DNA of 64,000 nucleotides from Stenotrophomonas ginsengisoli. GTDB lineage: Bacteria; Pseudomonadota; Gammaproteobacteria; Xanthomonadales; Xanthomonadaceae. The notes below the pieces were generated by a model. The model searched no databases, was not told the origin of the DNA, and saw only the letters and a program-made list of their open reading frames with translations. A program made the position numbers and the translations under genes. The stretch is taken from the NCBI RefSeq assembly GCF_001431485.1, contig NZ_LDJM01000016.1, forward strand, positions 1 through 64,000, read 5' to 3'. Below, piece after piece: positions 46,401-53,621 of this stretch. The first letter of the stretch is position 1. The number at the start of each line of letters is the position of its first letter.

Positions 46401-48062
46401 ACCGCCGCTGGCCTGGATGGTCTGGCTGTAGGCCGTACCGGCGGTTGCGCCCGTTAGGCTGCCCGGGCTCAAGCCCAGGGTCGGCGCTGCCACATTGAGG
46501 GTGTAGTTGGCCGTCACCATGCCGGGGGGGCCGCCGGTGCTGTCACTGGCACTGACGACCAGCGCAAAGCTGCCCGACTGCATCGGTATACCGCTCAACG
46601 TGCCGCTGGCCGTATCAAATGCCAGGCCTGCCGGCAGGGCACCGCTCACGCTGTACATATAGGGTGCGATGCCACCACTGGCCTGCAGCGTCTGGCTGTA
46701 GGGCGACCCGGCGGTTGCACCTGGCAGGGGACCGGACGGCAGCGTAACCGGCTGGTCATCGTCGACGATGGTACCCGTCACCGAGCTCGGCGTGCCGACC
46801 AAGTACCCTGCGCCAGCGGACAGGGTCAGCACCACGGTTTCACTGCCTTCGTGGTTGTTGTCATCAATGGGCGTGATGCTGACCGTACCGGTGGTGGCCC
46901 CGGCCGGGATCACCAGCGGCGAGGTGACCGCCGCAAAGTCGCTACCACTGCTGGCGCTGCCACCGACGGTGAAGTTGATGGACAGCGGGGAAAGACTCGG
47001 CTGATCCAGGGTAACGGTGTAGACCAGCGGGGTGCCGCTGTCTTCGAGGACCGACCCGGGTGACACGCTGATCGAAGCGCGGGGCACATCATCGTTGAGG
47101 ATGGTGCCGATGGCACTGGCGGGGGTGCCCACGGTGTAGCCGCTGCCGGCGGCGACGGTGATGATGACCGTCTCATTGGGTTCCACATCGATGTCGGCGA
47201 CCGGATCGATGACCAGGGACGCAGTGGTGGCATTGGCCGGAATGGTCACCGAGGCGCGCGCGCCGGTGTAATCCGTGCCGGAGGTGGCCGTGCCGCCGGT
47301 GGTGAGGTTGACCACCGTCGGTGAGGGCAGATTGACGCTGCGGGTAACGGTGTAGACCAGGTTGGTGGCGCCGTCTTCGCTGACGCTGGCCGGTGACACC
47401 GCAATGCTCACGCTGGGCGCCGGGCTGACGGTGAGGGTGAACGGCTTCACCTCGTAATAACTGACCAGGCCGGTGCTGCCATCGGTGACACTCAGGGTGA
47501 GCGCATAGTTGCCGACAGCGGCCGTGGTCGTGCCGCTGATGACCCCAACATTGCTCAGGCTCAGGCCGCTTGGGAGGAATCCACTTGCCAGCGCATAGGT
47601 ATGCGGCGCCACGCCATCGTAGGTGGTCAGCGTCTGCGAGAACGGCACACCCTGGATGGCGGTAGCGCTCGCCGGGTCCAGGCGCAGGCTGGGAGCAGCC
47701 ACCGTACCACTGTAGATTCTGTCGCCGGTAGCACCGGTGTTGTCGGTAGCACGTATCGTGAAGCTGTACGTCCCTCGGTGGGTGGGGGTTCCGGACAGGA
47801 TGTTGCCAGAGAGGGCCAGCCCAGCAGGCAAATCGCCCCCCCCAAGGGCAAAGGTGTACGGCTCAGTACCGCCGCTGGCATTCAGCTGCTGCGAGTAAGA
47901 CTGGCCGGCTTTCAAATTTGATATTCCGGCCGGGGTTACCTCGATGGTTTGTGCGCTGGCAGTACCCGGCCAGCACATGGCCAGGCACAACAGCCACAGG
48001 CACAACCCTGCGTGGATGACGAAATGCCGGTCGCGCGCACGCCCCGAGCCGTTGCTGTACAT
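43473..48062 (-). CDS. Repeat-rich autotransporter (type V) with Ig-like and Calx-beta domains
   Basis: About 1,529 residues. A signal peptide ends at GTASA (near residue 37). The passenger has two He_PIG/Ig-like units, then two Calx-beta domains with NDD and DDD turns (about 220-440), then eight tandem ~90-residue He_PIG units sharing YSQ-LQASGGIAPY and SGTLSGTPTQSGSF. After a linker with two cysteines, the last ~270 residues form an autotransporter barrel (GLWLGGSVRSGRD at its start). The final residue is Leu rather than Phe. It is probably a surface adhesin. ATG 48062 has AAGGGG 8 nt upstream; the ATG at 48068 is too close to it. It is convergent with mlaA. Confidence 0.88.
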   Translation of the reverse strand: MYSNGSGRARDRHFVIHAGLCLWLLCLAMCWPGTASAQTIEVTPAGISNLKAGQSYSQQLNASGGTEPYTFALGGGDLPAGLALSGNILSGTPTHRGTYSFTIRATDNTGATGDRIYSGTVAAPSLRLDPASATAIQGVPFSQTLTTYDGVAPHTYALASGFLPSGLSLSNVGVISGTTTAAVGNYALTLSVTDGSTGLVSYYEVKPFTLTVSPAPSVSIAVSPASVSEDGATNLVYTVTRSVNLPSPTVVNLTTGGTATSGTDYTGARASVTIPANATTASLVIDPVADIDVEPNETVIITVAAGSGYTVGTPASAIGTILNDDVPRASISVSPGSVLEDSGTPLVYTVTLDQPSLSPLSINFTVGGSASSGSDFAAVTSPLVIPAGATTGTVSITPIDDNNHEGSETVVLTLSAGAGYLVGTPSSVTGTIVDDDQPVTLPSGPLPGATAGSPYSQTLQASGGIAPYMYSVSGALPAGLAFDTASGTLSGIPMQSGSFALVVSASDSTGGPPGMVTANYTLNVAAPTLGLSPGSLTGATAGTAYSQTIQASGGVGPYSYSVSGGLPSGMSFNSAGTLSGTPTESGSFALVISASDSTGGTAATISSNYTLSVTAPTLTLAPGILSGATAGTLYSEAFTASGGIAPYSYALTGALPAGLVFDAASGTLSGTPTQSGSFALVISASDSTGGTPATVSTNYTFNVATPALALGPGSLPAATAGSAYSQALQASGGIAPYVYSVSGNLPAGMSFDPASGTLSGTPTDAGSFVLVISASDSTGGAPATVSTNYTLNVATPALALGPGSLPAATAGSAYSQALQARGGIAPYSYVLSGSLPTGLAFDPATASLSGTPTQAGSFPVTITVTDSTTGTAATLAQAYTLEIAAPVLTINPASLANGTAGSLYAQVLAASGGIAPYSYVLSGSLPAGLTFDPATASLSGTPTQAGSFALELTVTDSTTGTAASLVQSYVLDVAVPVISLSPGAGALPQATRGSHYEQRISASGGIAPYRFVASGELPRGISLDAESGVLAGTAEQAGQYSLQVEVSDSTGGTVARATQTYQLEVVQTELVITPDSLPGAVYGQAYRQQLTVSGGSAPYQYTVAAGSLPGGLSLSADGQLSGSLAEDGDFSFRIRVADALGNQAEQAYVLQVALRPDPTRDAEVRALLGAQIQAARRFASAQSGNFKQRMQRLHGASGNGGFSNNLSLAASGAGMPACDAVITVYRNDGRCDPQRRQPFDHEPAAVPGVQAENATELGLWLGGSVRSGRDSNTRGRGTDFQTDGLSLGADYRFGKAWVAGAGVGYGSERSDVGNLGSRSDGQALSMVLYASYSPGQRLFVDALAGYQLLDYQWRRHVLADGSFVHGQRDGQQWFGSLSLGADIARGDWQFTPYAGVELVHGSLDRFAETGNPLYNLVYAEQQMDAVTGNAGLRLQVRRQADWGIWSPRMGLEYQHDFQGSGMAGMQYSNASLRPWYQTRLDRQLRNRWLLGIGVDLELGHQWGLRMDYNGLIDADNRDNGVQFNLERRL
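45601..45691. repeat. 91-bp perfect direct repeat, copy 1
   Basis: Identical to 45871-45961, with a period of 270 bp (90 codons) and similarity continuing beyond both ends. It lies inside the He_PIG array of the autotransporter. Confidence 0.95.
45871..45961. repeat. 91-bp perfect direct repeat, copy 2
   Basis: Identical to 45601-45691. Recombination between the copies would remove or add exactly one in-frame Ig-like unit. Confidence 0.95.
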
Positions 48063-48068
48063 GATCAT

Positions 48069-48457
48069 TTCCCCTTGAAATCCCTATGCCCACTGGCGAT
48101 GCAAGTGGCGTGCAAAATTTTGTTGTTACACAACAACCGTAATCGGGCAGCAAATCCCATCACCACCGCGCGCCTTGCCTGCCACCCGTGCAAAACCGGC
48201 CTGTGCTGCCCCAGCTGCCCACGTCCGCTTGCCCCCACCTTGCCCCAGCTCGCGCCAAAGCGCAGGCGCTCTAGCGTCCCGCCCCAATCCTGACAGCCAC
48301 GGTGCTGCTGCCGCGTGAGCCGCGGCCGTGCCGTCGCCCCTCAATGCATCCAACGGCTCATGCCGCTGGCTTGCCGCCTCGGTACGCTGCCCCCATACAC
48401 ACACGCCCCGGCAATGCCGGGGCGTGTGTTTCAGTGTCCGACGCAGTGTGGGATCGA
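48069..48457. other. 389-bp gap between autotransporter and glutathione peroxidase
   Basis: No gene is supported. It should hold the autotransporter promoter on the - strand; an AT-rich stretch with inverted repeat GTTGTT-ACAC-AACAAC (48122-48137) lies about 60-75 bp upstream of that start. A strong hairpin at 48399-48429 lies near the peroxidase stop. The remainder is ordinary GC-rich sequence. Confidence 0.6.
48399..48429. terminator. Hairpin after the glutathione peroxidase gene
   Basis: A perfect 14-bp stem (48399-48412 with 48416-48429) with a 3-nt loop. The only T run is on the + side (about 3 T), so termination of the leftward peroxidase transcript would rest on the stem alone. Confidence 0.55.
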
Positions 48458-49003
48458 TCAGCCAGCCAGGGCCGCGTCGATGGCCGCGCGCAGGGCCGGG
48501 CTGTCGGCCGGGGTGTCCGGCGAGAAGCGTCCGATGACGCTTCCGTCCTTGCCGATGAGGAACTTCTCGAAGTTCCACAGCACCGCCGGCGCATCGTTGG
48601 TGGCGATGTTGAAGCCGGCCAGCTTCTCGCGCATCGGGCCTTCGCCGGTGGCCACCGGCTGGGCGGCGGTCAGGGCCTGGTACAGCGGGTGGATGTCGGC
48701 GCCGGTCACGCTGATCTTGGAGAACATCGGGAAGCTGACATCGAAGTTGAGCGCGCAGAAGCTTTTGATTTCTTCCTCGGTGCCCGGCTCCTGGCCGTTG
48801 AAGTTGTTGGCCGGGAAACCCAGCACTTCCAGGCCGGCGTCCTTCTTTTCGCGGTAGAGCTTTTCCAGCCCTTCGTACTGCGGGGTCAGGCCGCACTTGG
48901 AGGCGGTGTTGACCAGCAGCAGCACCTTGCCACGGTAATCGGCCAGCGAGCTGGCAGCGCCATCAATGGTGGTCAGGGGAATGTCTTGGATGGACTGGCT
49001 CAT
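48458..49003 (-). CDS. Glutathione peroxidase family protein (thiol peroxidase)
   Basis: A 181-residue cytosolic peroxidase. The catalytic tetrad is complete: C37 in VNTASKCGLT, Q71 in NNFNGQEPG, W143 and N144 in LWNFEKF. It is the cysteine form and probably uses thioredoxin or glutathione to reduce hydroperoxides. It is monocistronic by its flanks, with a hairpin after the stop. Confidence 0.92.
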   Translation of the reverse strand: MSQSIQDIPLTTIDGAASSLADYRGKVLLLVNTASKCGLTPQYEGLEKLYREKKDAGLEVLGFPANNFNGQEPGTEEEIKSFCALNFDVSFPMFSKISVTGADIHPLYQALTAAQPVATGEGPMREKLAGFNIATNDAPAVLWNFEKFLIGKDGSVIGRFSPDTPADSPALRAAIDAALAG

Positions 49004-49054
49004 AACCCGCTCTTGGATGTGAATTTGAAAGACCTAGGATAGACCGGGCCAGGT

Positions 49055-49411
49055 TCAATCGATGCAAACAACCGAACCTGCCACACCGTTCTGCACCGGC
49101 TGACGGCAACCGAAAGCCTGGCTGGCATCACGCTGGCAGACCCCGCGTGCCGGCTGCCCGGCGGGCACTTCGGCATCCTCCAGCAGACAGCGTCCCTGGC
49201 ACTGCGCCGCATCACTGCAGGCCTTGCCGGCATCGGCGTAATCGACCAGGCACACCCAGTGCTGGGCACGGCCGATGGCCTGCCAACGCCCACCCTGCTG
49301 CTGGCAGGCCTGCTGGTCGAGCGGGGTCGCCTTCACCGCAGGCAGCGGCGAACCCATGCCGCTGCAACCGGCGGCAAACATCAACACGGCAGCCATCACC
49401 ACATTACGCAT
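49055..49411 (-). CDS. Small cysteine-rich lipoprotein
   Basis: A 118-residue protein. The signal peptide ends in lipobox AAGC (cysteine at residue 16), giving a mature lipoprotein. The mature part has eight further cysteines in a regular pattern (ACQQQGGRW, HWVC, GKACSDAAQCQGRC, GVC, GC, VVCID), so several disulfides are likely. I do not know the family's function. The ATG at 49411 has AAGGAG 7 nt upstream. It overlaps the end of rmuC by 8 bp and is read with it. Confidence 0.82.
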   Translation of the reverse strand: MRNVVMAAVLMFAAGCSGMGSPLPAVKATPLDQQACQQQGGRWQAIGRAQHWVCLVDYADAGKACSDAAQCQGRCLLEDAEVPAGQPARGVCQRDASQAFGCRQPVQNGVAGSVVCID

Positions 49412-50900
49412 CGTTTTCTCCTTGCTCGCTGGATGGGGGCAGCAGCTCCTGCTGCTCGCTGGGCAGGGTCTGCACGTCACGCAGGCGGCGCTCGATGGCG
49501 CGGGTGCGCACGCCGGTCTGGTCGATCTGCTTGCTGGCCTGCTCCAGCTTGTTCTTGACGTTGTCCAGCACGTCGCCGAACTTGCCGAACTCGGTCTTGG
49601 CCGCGGCCAGGATGCGCCAGACCTCGGCCGAGCGCTGCTCGATGGCCACGGTACGGAAGCCCACCTGCAGGCTGGTCAGCAAGGCCAGCAGGGTGGTCGG
49701 CCCGGCCAGGGTGATGCGCAGCTCGCGCTGCACCGATTCAAACAGGCCCGGGCGACGCAGCACTTCGGCATACAGGCCCTCGGTGGGCAGGAACAGCACC
49801 GCAAATTCGGTGGTGTGCGGGGCGGCCACGTACTTGCCGGCAATGCGCTTGGCCTCCTCGCGCACGCGCCGCTCCAGCGCATCACCGGCCGCCCGCGCGG
49901 CATCAGCATCGGCGCGCTCCTGGGCATCGAGCAGGCGCTCGTAGTCCTCACGCGGGAACTTGGCATCGATCGGCAGCCAGACCACCGCATCGGCGCTGGA
50001 GCCGGGGAAGCGCACCGCAAACTCCACCCGCTCGCTGCTGCCGGGCACGGTGGCGACATTGGCCGCGTACTGCTCCGGGGTGAACACCTGCTCGAGCAGG
50101 CCGGCCAGCTGCACCTCGCCGAAGATGCCGCGGCTCTTGACGTTGGTCAGCACCCGCTGCAACCCGCCGACATCACTGGCCAGCTTGTTCATGTCGCCCA
50201 GGCCCTGGTGCACCTGGGACAACATCGCCGCCACATTGCCGAAGCTCTCGGTCAGGCGCGTTTCCAGGGTGGCGTGCAGTTTTTCGTCCACGGTCTGGCG
50301 CATCTGTTCCAGGCGCTGGGCGTTGTCGGCCTGCAGCGCGCGCAGCTGCTGCTCCAGGGTAGTGCGCATCTGTGCGATGCCCTGCTCGTTGCGCGCGGTC
50401 AGCTCGGCCAGACGCTGGCTCAGGGCCTCGGCAAAGCGCTGCTGCACCTGGCCGCTTTCCTCGCGGGCACGGCGGGTGTCATCGAGCAGGGCCTGGCGGC
50501 TGCTGGCCTGCTCGCCGGTGATCGACTGGCCCATGGCCGCAAGCTGTTCGGCAAACAGGCGCAGGCGTGCCTCCTGCGCCTGCGAGGCGGCATCAAGCTG
50601 GCTGCGCATTTCCTGCAGGCGCTGGCCCAGCAGCACCGCACCGGCCTGCTGGCCACGGCTGGCCTCCTCGCGCGCCTGGCGTGCCTGCTCGTCCAGGGTA
50701 CGGCGCAGCTGGTCCATCTGGTGGTCAGTGCCGGCGGTCAGTTCACCGAGCTGCTCACGCAGTTCGGCCCGGCCCAGGCGCAGTTCCTCGCGCAGGGACT
50801 GCTCCAGCCCCTGGCCATCATTACGACGCAGCAACCCCACCAGTTGTGCCACCAATACGGCCACCAGCAGGGCCGCGACCACGATCAATTCTGTCTGCAT
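49404..50900 (-). CDS. rmuC: DNA recombination protein RmuC
   Basis: A 498-residue RmuC. One N-terminal helix (about 3-22) precedes a long coiled coil (~35-250), then the nuclease-like RmuC domain with GIFGEVQLAGLLEQV, VWLPIDAKFPREDYERLL (with the D-A-K motif) and FLPTEGLYAEVL. It limits inversions at short repeats and is thought to be a membrane-tethered nuclease. The lipoprotein gene overlaps its 3' end. Confidence 0.93.
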   Translation of the reverse strand: MQTELIVVAALLVAVLVAQLVGLLRRNDGQGLEQSLREELRLGRAELREQLGELTAGTDHQMDQLRRTLDEQARQAREEASRGQQAGAVLLGQRLQEMRSQLDAASQAQEARLRLFAEQLAAMGQSITGEQASSRQALLDDTRRAREESGQVQQRFAEALSQRLAELTARNEQGIAQMRTTLEQQLRALQADNAQRLEQMRQTVDEKLHATLETRLTESFGNVAAMLSQVHQGLGDMNKLASDVGGLQRVLTNVKSRGIFGEVQLAGLLEQVFTPEQYAANVATVPGSSERVEFAVRFPGSSADAVVWLPIDAKFPREDYERLLDAQERADADAARAAGDALERRVREEAKRIAGKYVAAPHTTEFAVLFLPTEGLYAEVLRRPGLFESVQRELRITLAGPTTLLALLTSLQVGFRTVAIEQRSAEVWRILAAAKTEFGKFGDVLDNVKNKLEQASKQIDQTGVRTRAIERRLRDVQTLPSEQQELLPPSSEQGENDA

Positions 50901-50990
50901 GCCGCCAGTGTAGCCAGAGCCGTCTCATCCTTTGCGCCAGCACCGCATCTGCGATCATGTGCATCGCTGTCCTGTTGCCCCGGCCCTGTC

Positions 50991-51548
50991 ATGCCCCTGT
51001 TGCGTTGCTTGCTGCTTTCCCTTGCCCTGCTCGGCAGCGTGCCCGCTGCCCATGCAGCCACCGACACGGTGACCTCGCCACATGCCCTGCCCGGCACCGA
51101 GGATGGCCGGATCCGGATCTTCCTGGCCGGCAGCATCGACATGGGCCGCGCCGAGGACTGGCAGGCACGGGTGGCCGAGGAACTGGCCACCGACAACGTG
51201 CTCCTGTTCAACCCACGCCGTGCGGACTGGAACCCGGCCTGGCAGGCCGACAGCAGCGAGCCGGAATTCGTGCGCCAGGTGCAGTGGGAACTGCAGGCCC
51301 TGGAGGCGGCCGACATCATCCTGATGTACTTCGCCCCGGGCAGCCAGAGCCCGGTGACCCTGCTGGAAATGGGCCTGCATGCGCGCAGCGGCAAGTTGTT
51401 GGTGGCCGCAGCGGAAGGCTTCTGGCGCAAGGGCAATGTCGACATCACCGCCGACCATTACCAGGTCCCGCGGCTGCAGGACATCGATGCGCTGATCGCC
51501 GCGCTGCGCCAGCGCGTGCAGCAGCTGCAGCAGCAACGCGCGGAGTAA
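50991..51548 (+). CDS. Nucleoside 2-deoxyribosyltransferase-like protein with signal peptide
   Basis: 185 residues. A clear signal peptide (MPLLRCLLLSLALLG, cleavage after AHA near residue 23) precedes a Nuc_deoxyrib_tr-like domain: RIFLAGSIDMG, LLFNPRRADWN, VQWELQALEAADIILMYF and a catalytic-type glutamate in SPVTLLEMGLHA. Family members transfer deoxyribose between bases or cleave nucleotides in the cytosol, so export is odd. If the start were internal, a cytosolic form would be possible, but no good internal start precedes the domain. The LysE gene begins 3 bp after its stop. Confidence 0.78.
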   Translation: MPLLRCLLLSLALLGSVPAAHAATDTVTSPHALPGTEDGRIRIFLAGSIDMGRAEDWQARVAEELATDNVLLFNPRRADWNPAWQADSSEPEFVRQVQWELQALEAADIILMYFAPGSQSPVTLLEMGLHARSGKLLVAAAEGFWRKGNVDITADHYQVPRLQDIDALIAALRQRVQQLQQQRAE

Positions 51549-51551
51549 GCC

Positions 51552-52178
51552 ATGCCACTGCTGGGCATTACCGATGTGTGGCTGTTTGCCGCGACCGTGA
51601 CCGTGTTCGTGCTGCTGCCAGGGCCGGGCATGCTGTCCCTGCTCACCGCCAGCGCGCGTGGCGGCAGCCGGGCCGGCTGGGCCACCTGGGCCGGGCTGGT
51701 GGCCGGCGAGCAGTTGTTCATTGCCGCTGCCGCCCTCGGCGTGGCCGCCGCCCTGGCCGCCCATCCGTTGCTGTTTGCCAGCCTGCAGTGGGCCGGCGTG
51801 GCTTATCTGGGCTGGATCGGCATCGGCCTGCTGCGCCGGCCTGCCGCTGCGGCCGGCCCGGCCTTGCCCCGCCGCGGCAACGACTTTGCCAACGGCATCG
51901 CGGTCACCCTGCTCAACCCCAAGGCGATCGGCTTCTACGTGGCCTTCTTCCCGTTGTTCATTGATCCGCAGCAGCAGCGTGGGCTGCTCACCCTGCTGGC
52001 GATGGACGCGGTGATCATCGCCATCTCGCTGGGCTTCAGCGCGCTGCTGATCGGCGTGGGCCAGCACGGCGCCCGCCAGCTGGCCGGCCGCCCGCAGCTG
52101 GGCCTGTGGCTGCGCCGTGCTGCCGGCATCTGCCTGCTGGGGTTTGCCCTGCGTCTGGCCCTGGCCCAACAGGGCTGA
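51552..52178 (+). CDS. LysE/RhtB-family exporter
   Basis: A 208-residue inner-membrane protein with six helices and the family opening FVLLPGPGMLSLLTASARGG, plus GNDFANGIAVTLLNPKAI in the middle. The family exports amino acids such as lysine, homoserine or threonine. It is coupled to the preceding gene by a 3-bp gap and followed by a strong terminator. The substrate is unknown. Confidence 0.9.
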   Translation: MPLLGITDVWLFAATVTVFVLLPGPGMLSLLTASARGGSRAGWATWAGLVAGEQLFIAAAALGVAAALAAHPLLFASLQWAGVAYLGWIGIGLLRRPAAAAGPALPRRGNDFANGIAVTLLNPKAIGFYVAFFPLFIDPQQQRGLLTLLAMDAVIIAISLGFSALLIGVGQHGARQLAGRPQLGLWLRRAAGICLLGFALRLALAQQG

Positions 52179-52195
52179 GCACCTGCACCTACAGC

Positions 52196-52224
52196 AAAGG
52201 GCAGGCCACTGGCCTGCCCTTTTT
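52196..52224. terminator. Bidirectional intrinsic terminator
   Basis: A 12-bp stem (52196-52207 with 52211-52222), loop ACT, and a T run ending at 52224. It sits between the converging LysE and dipeptidase genes. Confidence 0.9.
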
Positions 52225-52245
52225 CATGTCGGCGTACGGCAGGGC

Positions 52246-53481
52246 TTAGCTGCCGGCCTGCGCCTTGGCATGGGCCTGGACCTGCTCCATCACGCGCAGC
52301 ACGTTGCCACCCCAGATGTTGGCAATCTGCTGCTCGGTGTAGCCCTTGCGCAGCAACCAGGCGGTGATCCGCGGCAGGTTGGTGATGTCGTCATGGCCGA
52401 CCAGGCCACCACCACCGTCCCAGTCCATGCCGATGCCGACGTGGTCCGGGCCCACCACATTCAGGATGTGCTCCAGGTGCTGGAAGTAGTCATCCTCGGT
52501 GGCCTTGGTCACCGGATGCTCGTGGTCCAGCCTGGCCATGCCGGCCGCCAGCTCCACGCCCGAGGCCATGGTCATCCCGCGCCAGCCACCCAGGCCCTGC
52601 TCCAGGGCGTTCTCGGCGGCCTTGCGCTCGGCGCTGGCATGGGTGTCGATCAGGTAACCGCCATAGGCGTTGACCTGGATCACCCCGCCCTTGGCCGCCA
52701 GCTGGCGCAGGCGCGCATCATCGATGTTGCGCGGGTGGTCATACACCGCCTTGGCCGAGGTGTGGGAGAGCACGAACGGCACCGGCAACAGCTTGACCAG
52801 GTCATCGAACACCGCATCGGCAGCATGCGACTGGTCGATCACGATGCCCATCCGGGTGGCGTTTTCCACCAGCGCGCGGCCGGCCGGGCTCAGCCCGTTC
52901 CACTCGGCCTTGTCGGTGCCCGAATCACCAAAACCATTGTTCTTGGTGTGGGTGATGGAGAGCATGCTCAAGCCGGCACGGTGGTAATAGCTGAGCAGGG
53001 TCGGGTCCTGCTCCAGCGGGCTGGCGTTCTCCATCGAGATGTAGACCACGCGCTTGCCGGCCGCCTTGATGCGCGCGGCATCGGCCGCGGTGCGGGCCAG
53101 TTCGAAGGTGTCGCGGTTGGCCGCCACGGTGGTGTGGATGGCCAACAGGCGCATCAGGCCGGCATCACGGTCGGCGACCAGGGTGGCCGGCTGGCGGTCG
53201 CCCTGGCCGGTGTAGACCACCCAGAAGCCACCATCAAGCAGGCCGCGCTGCATGCGCGGCAGGTCCACCTGGGAGATGCCGTTGCCGCTGTAATCCTTGT
53301 GGATGTCGAAATCCGGGCGCTCGAAATTGGACGGCGTGTCCAGATGGCTGTCCAGGGTCAGGATGCGCGCCTGCAGCGCGCGGGCATCGGCCAGCTCCTT
53401 GGCAGTGAATTCAGCAGCCAGGCTGGTCGCCGGCAAGGCCAGGGCAAGACCGATCAACAGCGGCAGGCGGGACAAGATCAT
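52246..53481 (-). CDS. Membrane dipeptidase, peptidase family M19
   Basis: A 411-residue secreted dipeptidase. The signal peptide ends at SLAAE (near residue 23). The zinc ligands of renal-dipeptidase-type enzymes are all visible: H46 and D48 (DSHLD), E151 (ISMENAS), H219 (DQSHA) and H240 (LSHTSA). GIGMDWDGGGG near the C-terminus is also typical. It should hydrolyse dipeptides in the periplasm. The start is ATG 53481 with GGAG 5 nt upstream. Confidence 0.93.
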   Translation of the reverse strand: MILSRLPLLIGLALALPATSLAAEFTAKELADARALQARILTLDSHLDTPSNFERPDFDIHKDYSGNGISQVDLPRMQRGLLDGGFWVVYTGQGDRQPATLVADRDAGLMRLLAIHTTVAANRDTFELARTAADAARIKAAGKRVVYISMENASPLEQDPTLLSYYHRAGLSMLSITHTKNNGFGDSGTDKAEWNGLSPAGRALVENATRMGIVIDQSHAADAVFDDLVKLLPVPFVLSHTSAKAVYDHPRNIDDARLRQLAAKGGVIQVNAYGGYLIDTHASAERKAAENALEQGLGGWRGMTMASGVELAAGMARLDHEHPVTKATEDDYFQHLEHILNVVGPDHVGIGMDWDGGGGLVGHDDITNLPRITAWLLRKGYTEQQIANIWGGNVLRVMEQVQAHAKAQAGS

Positions 53482-53621
53482 GGTGACTCCGGATTGAGGC
53501 CAACGGGAATGGCAGACGCCAGATGTGAACCCCGAGTATGCCCCCCCGCACCGGCTGCTGACACGTGCTTCACGACCTGTATCACGCCGGTTCCTAGCAT
53601 CGGCAGGTCACCCGCACGGTC

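Noticed and set aside
43290-46457. Long open frame (1,055 codons) on the + strand opposite the autotransporter
   Set aside because: It lies wholly over the mlaA 3' end and the repeat array, is made of low-complexity Arg/Ala/Gly repeats and has no domain; it results from GC-rich repeats read antisense.
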